A stretch of DNA of 64,000 bases from NCBI RefSeq assembly GCF_005222205.1, contig NZ_CP032345.1, forward strand, positions 1,675,501 to 1,739,500, read 5' to 3'. The notes under the pieces were generated by a model. That model searched no databases, was not told the DNA's origin, and worked only from the letters and a program-made list of their open reading frames with translations. Below, piece by piece: positions 59,060-64,000 of this stretch. A program made the translations under genes and the position numbers. Every line of letters begins with the position of its first letter. Position 1 is the first letter of the stretch. The DNA is from Azospirillum brasilense (GTDB taxonomy: Bacteria > Pseudomonadota > Alphaproteobacteria > Azospirillales > Azospirillaceae).

Positions 59060-59099
59060 AGGTTGCGTCCACCCCGTCCGGCGTGACCGAAAGTGGGTG

Positions 59100-59128
59100 T
59101 CGTCATGAAACTGTCATAAAACCGTAAT
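59100..59128 (+). promoter_or_regulatory. Overlapping Pho boxes before pstS
   Basis: TCGTCATGAAACTGTCAT (59100-59117) and CTGTCATAAAACCGTAAT (59111-59128) overlap and are made of 11-base repeats. The second matches the consensus CTGTCATAAAACTGTCAT in all but a few bases. PhoB activation of the pst genes is therefore expected. Confidence 0.88.
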
Positions 59129-59250
59129 CAGCGCGTCGCGGACCCCGACTAGTGTCCGCCCCGCAAGCCGCCCGCCCCTGGGGGAAGCGGCACGGGGTTG
59201 GACCATCGCGTTCCCCGGCAAAGGGGCAACCGGACCATCGGAGGGATACC

Positions 59251-60294
59251 GTGAATTCCAAGAAGCTCGCCGTCACCGCCGCCGCGGTCGTCGCCATGAC
59301 CGCCGCCTTCGCGGGTGCTGCGAACGCCCAGTCGCGCGACCAGATCCGCGCCGTCGGCTCCTCGACCGTGTTCCCGTTCACCACGGCGGTTGCCGAGGCC
59401 TTCGGCAAGGGCGGCAAGTTCAAGACCCCGGTCGTCGAGTCGACCGGCACCGGTGGCGGCCTGAAGCTGTTCTGCGCGGGCGTCGGCCCGCAGCATCCGG
59501 ACGTGGCGAACGCCTCGCGCCGCATCAAGAAGTCCGAGGTCGAGCAGTGCGCCGCCAACGGCGTCGCCCAGATCACCGAGCTGAAGATCGGCTACGACGG
59601 CATCGCGCTGGCCTACTCCAAGCAGGCCCCGCACACCGACCTGACCACCCAGATCCTGTGGAAGGCCCTGGCCAAGGAAGTGCCGGTGGACGGCAAGATG
59701 GTCGCCAACCCCTACAAGAAGTGGTCGGACATCGACTCGAAGCTCCCGAACAAGGAGATCGAGGTCCTCGGCCCGCCCCCGACGTCCGGCACCCGCGACA
59801 GCTTCAACGAGCTGGTGATGCTCGAAGGCTGCAAGAAGGTCGCCGAGGTGAAGACCATCGTCGCCGACGAGAAGGCCCGTGAAAAGGCCTGCATGACCAT
59901 CCGCGAGGACGGCGGCTACGTCGAGGCCGGCGAGAACGACAACCTGATCGTCCAGAAGCTGACCGCCAACCCCGACGCCTTCGGCGTGTTCGGCTACAGC
60001 TTCTACGACCAGAACCGCGACAAGCTCCAGACCGCCAAGATGGATGGCGTCGAGCTGTCGCCGGAAGCGGTCCAGGCCGGCAAGTACGAGCTGTCGCGCC
60101 CGCTGTACATCTACATCAAGAACGCCCACGCCGGCGTCATCCCCGGCATCCGCGAGCTGGTCGCCGAGTTCACCTCGGAGCGCGCGATGGGCGAGGACGG
60201 CTACCTGTCCGACAAGGGTCTGATTTCCCTGCCGAAGGCGGAGCGCGACGCCGCCCGCACCTCGGCGACCAACCTGACCCCGCTCCAGCTCTGA
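59251..60294 (+). CDS. pstS: Periplasmic phosphate-binding protein PstS
   Basis: PstS is the high-affinity phosphate receptor of the Pst importer. The 347-residue product has a signal peptide (LAVTAAAVVAMTAAFAGAANAQ) and then IRAVGSSTVFPFTTAVAEAF, with the phosphate-binding segments ESTGTGGGLKLFC and PPPTSGTRDSFNEL. The GTG at 59251 is chosen because GGAGGG lies a few bases before it, and the signal peptide begins right after. Overlapping Pho boxes lie 120 bases upstream. Confidence 0.95.
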   Translation: MNSKKLAVTAAAVVAMTAAFAGAANAQSRDQIRAVGSSTVFPFTTAVAEAFGKGGKFKTPVVESTGTGGGLKLFCAGVGPQHPDVANASRRIKKSEVEQCAANGVAQITELKIGYDGIALAYSKQAPHTDLTTQILWKALAKEVPVDGKMVANPYKKWSDIDSKLPNKEIEVLGPPPTSGTRDSFNELVMLEGCKKVAEVKTIVADEKAREKACMTIREDGGYVEAGENDNLIVQKLTANPDAFGVFGYSFYDQNRDKLQTAKMDGVELSPEAVQAGKYELSRPLYIYIKNAHAGVIPGIRELVAEFTSERAMGEDGYLSDKGLISLPKAERDAARTSATNLTPLQL

Positions 60295-60303
60295 CCGGCT
60301 GAC

Positions 60304-60341
60304 GGGACCGGCGGCTCTCCGCGGAGGGCCGCCGGTTTCCC
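60304..60341 (+). terminator. Hairpin between pstS and pstC
   Basis: GGGACCGGCGGC (60304-60315) pairs with GCCGCCGGTTTCCC (60328-60341) with a small bulge. No long T-run follows. It may lower pstC expression relative to pstS or protect the pstS mRNA, as in many binding-protein operons. Confidence 0.5.
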
Positions 60342-60386
60342 GTTTGTGCCAGGAGCCCGTTTTCAGCCCATTTCCGGCGGTTTCGC

Positions 60387-61769
60387 ATGCAGCTCACGGT
60401 ACTGCTCATCATTCTGGCCCTGCTCACAGTGATCGGTTACCAGATGGGCCGGTCGCGTGCCGTCGCCTCCGTCGGCGGCCGCATCGTCGAGCTTCATTCG
60501 GTGCCGTCCTACCATGGCTTCTACGTCGCCCTCTGGGCGGGGCTTCCGGCCCTGCTGCTCTTCGCCTTCTGGGGGGCGTCGGAAGGCTGGCTGGTCATGC
60601 AGATGGTCCTGTCCGGCCTGCCGGACCGGCTGGTCAACGGCGACGCCCAGTCGCTCGGCCTGCTGCGCGCCGACATCCTGAACCTCGCCCACGGCGTCGC
60701 CACGGGCCGCGAGCCCGACCCGGAGGTCGTCGCCGCGGCGGAGCGCTATCTGCGGCTGCACGCGCTCGGCGACTGGAGCCTTCTGGTCATCGGCTGCTGC
60801 ATCGCCATCGGCGGCCTGCTCTACGCCCGCGGCCGGATCGACCCCGACCTGCGCGCCCGCAACCGGGTGGAGCGCACGGTCAACATCGCGCTGGTCATCT
60901 GCTCGCTGGTCGCCATCCTGACCACCATCGGCATCGTGCTGTCGCTTCTGTTCGAGGCGATCCGCTTCTTCGCGGTGGTCAACCCGCTGGACTTCCTGTT
61001 CGGGACGCACTGGAGCCCGCAGATGGCCATGCGCGCCGACCAGGTGGGCTCCAGCGGCTCCTTCGGCGCGATCCCGCTGTTCGCCGGCACGCTGCTGATC
61101 ACCGGCATCGCCATGGCGGTGGCGGTTCCGGTCGGGCTGATGGCGGCCATCTTCATGTCGGAATACGCCAGCCCCGGTCTGCGCACCTGGCTGAAGCCGA
61201 TCCTGGAGGTGCTGGCCGGCATCCCGACCGTGGTCTACGGCTTCTTCGCCGCCCTGACCATGGCGCCCTTCGTCCGCGACCTGGGCAACAGCCTGGGGCT
61301 GAGCGTCAGCTCGGAATCGGCGCTGGCCGCCGGCTTCGTGATGGGCGTGATGATCATCCCCTTCGTCAGCTCGCTGTCGGACGACGTCATCAACGCGGTG
61401 CCGCAGAGCTTGCGCGACGGCTCCTACGGGCTGGGCGCCACCAAGTCGGAGACGATCCGGCTGGTCGTGCTGCCCGCCGCCCTGCCGGGCATCGTCGCCG
61501 CCATCATGCTGGCGGTCAGCCGCGCCATCGGCGAGACGATGATCGTCACCATGGCCGCCGGCCTCACCGCCAACCTGACCGCCAACCCGCTGGACGCCGT
61601 GACCACGGTGACGACGCAGATCGCCACGCTGCTGGTCGGCGACCAGGAGTTCGACAGCCCCAAGACGCTGTCGGCCTTCGGGCTGGGCCTCGTCCTGTTC
61701 GTCGTGACCCTCACCCTCAACATGGTCGCCCTCCGGGTGGTCCAGAAGTATCGAGAGAAATATGACTGA
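60387..61769 (+). CDS. pstC: Phosphate ABC transporter permease PstC
   Basis: PstC is one of two permeases of the Pst importer. The C-terminal 250 residues are the transport core, with ILEVLAGIPTVVYGFFAALT and the EAA-like loop SLRDGSYGLGATKSETIRLVVLPAALPGI. The N-terminal 150 residues are an extra membrane region (LTVLLIILALLTVIGYQMG and so on), typical of alphaproteobacterial PstC. Length is 460. The stop overlaps the pstA start by eight bases. Confidence 0.94.
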   Translation: MQLTVLLIILALLTVIGYQMGRSRAVASVGGRIVELHSVPSYHGFYVALWAGLPALLLFAFWGASEGWLVMQMVLSGLPDRLVNGDAQSLGLLRADILNLAHGVATGREPDPEVVAAAERYLRLHALGDWSLLVIGCCIAIGGLLYARGRIDPDLRARNRVERTVNIALVICSLVAILTTIGIVLSLLFEAIRFFAVVNPLDFLFGTHWSPQMAMRADQVGSSGSFGAIPLFAGTLLITGIAMAVAVPVGLMAAIFMSEYASPGLRTWLKPILEVLAGIPTVVYGFFAALTMAPFVRDLGNSLGLSVSSESALAAGFVMGVMIIPFVSSLSDDVINAVPQSLRDGSYGLGATKSETIRLVVLPAALPGIVAAIMLAVSRAIGETMIVTMAAGLTANLTANPLDAVTTVTTQIATLLVGDQEFDSPKTLSAFGLGLVLFVVTLTLNMVALRVVQKYREKYD

Positions 61770-63060
61770 CCTCGTGGAACAGGATACGCGGGCCATGTCG
61801 GTCGCCGTCACCAAGTCGCGCTACCAGAGCGAGGAGTTCTCCGCCCGCCTGCGCCGCCGCTACGCCGCGGAGCGCCGGTTCCGGATCGCCGGAATGGTCG
61901 CCGTGGGGATCGCCTCGCTGATGCTGGTGGTTCTGCTCGGCTCCATCGTCAGCAAGGGCTACACGGCCTTCTGGCAGGCGCAGATCCGTCTGGAGGTGAC
62001 GCTGGACAAGCAGCAGGTCGAGGAGCGGAACTACACCGCCCTCGTCCGGCAGGCGCTCTACGCCCAGGTCCCGGCCGCCACCGACCGCGCCACCCGCCGC
62101 TCGCTGAACGACCTGCTGTCCTCCGGCGCGCCGTACGAGCTGGAGGCGATGGTCAACGCCAACCCGTCCCTCATCGGCACCACGCAGACGGTCTGGGTCC
62201 GCGCCGACGACGAGATCGACCAGTTCATGAAGGGCTTCATCCGGCGCGACGTGCCGGAGAGCGAGCGCCGGCTGAACGACGTCAAGATCGCCGCCATCGA
62301 CGCGCTGGTCGCCAACGGCTCCATCCGCAGCAGCTTCAACACCACCCTGTTCACCGCCGGCGACAGCCGCGAGCCGGAACAGGCGGGCATCCTGGGGGCC
62401 GTCGTCGGCTCCGCCCTGACGCTGGTGGTGACCATGCTGCTGTCGGTGCCCATCGGCATCGCCGCCGCGGTCTATCTGGAGGAGTTCGCGCCGAAGAACC
62501 GCTGGACCGACCTGATCGAGGTGAACATCAACAACCTCGCCGCGGTGCCGTCGATCATCTTCGGCCTGCTCGGTCTGGCGGTGTTCCTCGGCTTCTTCGG
62601 GCTGCCGCGCTCCGCCCCGCTGGTCGGCGGTCTGGTGATGGCGCTGATGACCCTGCCGGTCATCATCATCGCCTCGCGCGTCGCGCTGAAGGCGGTGCCG
62701 CCGTCGATCCGCGAGGCGGCGCTGGGCGTCGGCGCCTCGCCGCTGCAGACGGTGACGCACCATGTCCTGCCGCTGGCCCTGCCGGGCATCCTGACCGGCA
62801 CCATCATCGGCATGGCCCGCGCGCTGGGCGAGACGGCGCCGCTGCTGATGATCGGCATGGTGGCCTTCATTGTGGACATCCCGGGCGGCCTGACCGACAG
62901 CGCCACGGCCATCCCGGTGCAGATCTACATGTGGGCGGACAGCCCCGAGCGGGCCTTCACGGAGCGCACCTCCGCGGCGATCCTGATCCTGCTCGCCTTC
63001 CTCATCCTGATGAACGGCCTGGCCGTCTTCCTGCGCAAGAAATTCGAGAGGCGTTGGTAA
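61762..63060 (+). CDS. pstA: Phosphate ABC transporter permease PstA
   Basis: PstA is the partner permease. The N-terminal part ([24 protein letters not shown], then a periplasmic loop of about 190 residues) is the DUF3333-type extension found in alphaproteobacteria. The C-terminal core has [21 protein letters not shown] and the EAA-like loop [29 protein letters not shown]. Length is 432 residues. It starts inside the pstC stop and ends four bases before pstB. Confidence 0.94.
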   Translation: MTDLVEQDTRAMSVAVTKSRYQSEEFSARLRRRYAAERRFRIAGMVAVGIASLMLVVLLGSIVSKGYTAFWQAQIRLEVTLDKQQVEERNYTALVRQALYAQVPAATDRATRRSLNDLLSSGAPYELEAMVNANPSLIGTTQTVWVRADDEIDQFMKGFIRRDVPESERRLNDVKIAAIDALVANGSIRSSFNTTLFTAGDSREPEQAGILGAVVGSALTLVVTMLLSVPIGIAAAVYLEEFAPKNRWTDLIEVNINNLAAVPSIIFGLLGLAVFLGFFGLPRSAPLVGGLVMALMTLPVIIIASRVALKAVPPSIREAALGVGASPLQTVTHHVLPLALPGILTGTIIGMARALGETAPLLMIGMVAFIVDIPGGLTDSATAIPVQIYMWADSPERAFTERTSAAILILLAFLILMNGLAVFLRKKFERRW

Positions 63061-63064
63061 CCCC

Positions 63065-63883
63065 ATGAGCGTCCAGACCCACATCCCGGCCACGGCCATG
63101 GCTTCGCGTCCCGCCGCCGGCATCCACGGCACCAAGATGGTCGCCCGCGACGTCAAGGTGTTCTACGGGGCCAAGCAGGCGCTCAAGGGCATCAACCTGG
63201 AGATCCAGGAAAACCGCGTGATGGCGCTGATCGGCCCGTCCGGCTGCGGCAAGTCGACGTTCCTGCGCTGCCTGAACCGCATGAACGACACCATCGAGAA
63301 CTGCCGCGTCGAGGGGCTGATCGCGCTCGACGGCGAGGACGTCTACGGCAAGAACATCGACGCCGTGCAGCTCCGCGCCCGCGTCGGCATGGTCTTTCAG
63401 AAGCCGAACCCCTTCCCGAAGTCGATCTACGACAACATCGCCTACGGCCCGCGCATCCACGGCATCGCCAGCCACCGCGACGAGATGGACGAGATCGTCC
63501 AGACCTCGCTGCAGCGCGCCGGCCTGTGGAACGAGGTGAAGGACCGCCTGCGCGAGCCGGGCACCGGCCTGTCCGGCGGCCAGCAGCAGCGCCTGTGCAT
63601 CGCCCGCGCCATCGCCGTCAGCCCCGAGGTGATCCTGATGGACGAGCCCTGCTCGGCGCTTGACCCCATCGCGACGGCCCACATCGAGGAGCTGATCGAC
63701 GAGCTGCGCGAGAACTACACGATCGTCATCGTCACCCACAACATGCAGCAGGCGGCCCGCGTCTCCCAGAAGACCGCCTTCTTCCACCTGGGCGACATGG
63801 TGGAGTGCGACGACACCGAGGAAATCTTCACCAACCCGCGGGACGAGCGCACCCAGGGCTACATCACCGGCCGCTACGGCTGA
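63065..63883 (+). CDS. pstB: Phosphate ABC transporter ATP-binding protein PstB
   Basis: PstB powers phosphate import. Walker A is GPSGCGKST, the Q-loop region is [20 protein letters not shown], the signature is [14 protein letters not shown], Walker B is [12 protein letters not shown], and the switch His is in [13 protein letters not shown]. The 272-residue length includes a short N-terminal extension. It follows pstA by four bases and leads to phoU 58 bases later. Confidence 0.97.
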   Translation: MSVQTHIPATAMASRPAAGIHGTKMVARDVKVFYGAKQALKGINLEIQENRVMALIGPSGCGKSTFLRCLNRMNDTIENCRVEGLIALDGEDVYGKNIDAVQLRARVGMVFQKPNPFPKSIYDNIAYGPRIHGIASHRDEMDEIVQTSLQRAGLWNEVKDRLREPGTGLSGGQQQRLCIARAIAVSPEVILMDEPCSALDPIATAHIEELIDELRENYTIVIVTHNMQQAARVSQKTAFFHLGDMVECDDTEEIFTNPRDERTQGYITGRYG

Positions 63884-63941
63884 TCGCCGGCCTCTGATCC
63901 CCGGCACCGCCGCGACTCCTCCTCAGCGAAGGACGTGAAGC

Positions 63942-64000
63942 ATGAGCAACGAACACATCGTGCGTTCCTTCGCGCACGAACTTGAACGCCTGTCCAACCT
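63942..64000 (+). CDS. phoU: Phosphate transport regulator PhoU, first codons (3' truncated)
   Basis: The window ends 59 bases into a reading frame that begins MSNEHIVRSFAHELERLSN, the usual start of PhoU, and GAAGGACGTGAAG lies before the ATG. PhoU represses PhoR/PhoB signalling when phosphate is plentiful. Its place after pstB is standard. The identification rests on 19 residues and context. Confidence 0.88.
   Translation, partial: MSNEHIVRSFAHELERLSN

Overview
The window is GC-rich chromosomal DNA from an alphaproteobacterium of the Rhodospirillales. It is most like Azospirillum. This judgement rests on gene content and order: infB-rbfA-truB-rpsO-pnp; ubiB-ubiE facing mutM-enoyl-CoA hydratase-rpsT-dnaA; ccoNOQP-ccoGHIS-fnr; and phoR-pstSCAB-phoU. 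It also rests on protein sequences recognised from memory, not on a database search. Nearly all of the window is core chromosome. I see no insertion sequence, prophage, CRISPR array, tRNA or rRNA.

Layout. 1-5364: the translation/RNA-decay operon (end of infB, rbfA, truB, rpsO, pnp). 5479-10528: mixed single genes (zinc metallopeptidase, TspO-like membrane protein, lysine-2,3-aminomutase-like radical SAM enzyme, glycerophosphodiesterase, nitronate monooxygenase-like flavoenzyme). 10666-12290: an iron/peroxide group (Irr-type Fur regulator, rubrerythrin, DUF3501). 12426-22055: SH3-domain secreted protein, hydroxyacid dehydrogenase, Uma2-family protein, a large Pat-type acyl-CoA synthetase/acetyltransferase divergent from lactate dehydrogenase, inorganic pyrophosphatase, a YejA-type binding protein and a cytidylate-kinase-like protein. 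22193-31473: the ubiB-ubiE / mutM-ech-rpsT-dnaA block, with a TPR-glycosyltransferase-like gene inserted. 31605-39928: a REC-GGDEF protein and a polyamine-type ABC transporter whose genes are split by a three-gene copper module on the other strand. 39941-44797: small conserved protein, thioesterase, multicopper oxidase and two RNA methyltransferases. 44915-54911: the cbb3 oxidase region with its assembly genes, an Fnr-type regulator and a divergent GNAT-like gene. 55130-57400: malic enzyme. 57554-64000: the phosphate regulon, ending in the start of phoU.

How the genes work together. The cco block is self-contained: structural genes, copper and heme assembly factors, and an Fnr-type regulator with the cysteines expected of an oxygen-sensing iron-sulfur cluster. 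Two Fnr-type boxes, before ccoN and before ccoG, each lie exactly where a class II Fnr promoter would need them relative to a -10-like hexamer. The pst block has overlapping Pho boxes before pstS. The Irr-like regulator has a plausible self-regulatory site and sits beside rubrerythrin.

I found no wholly new multi-gene system. The best leads are: an uncharacterised GNAT-like gene sharing an Fnr box with ccoN; the copper module splitting the transporter; a rearranged zinc finger in MutM; a long RNA hairpin between rpsO and pnp; a palindromic insert inside a coding gene; and a GC-rich palindromic repeat family between genes.
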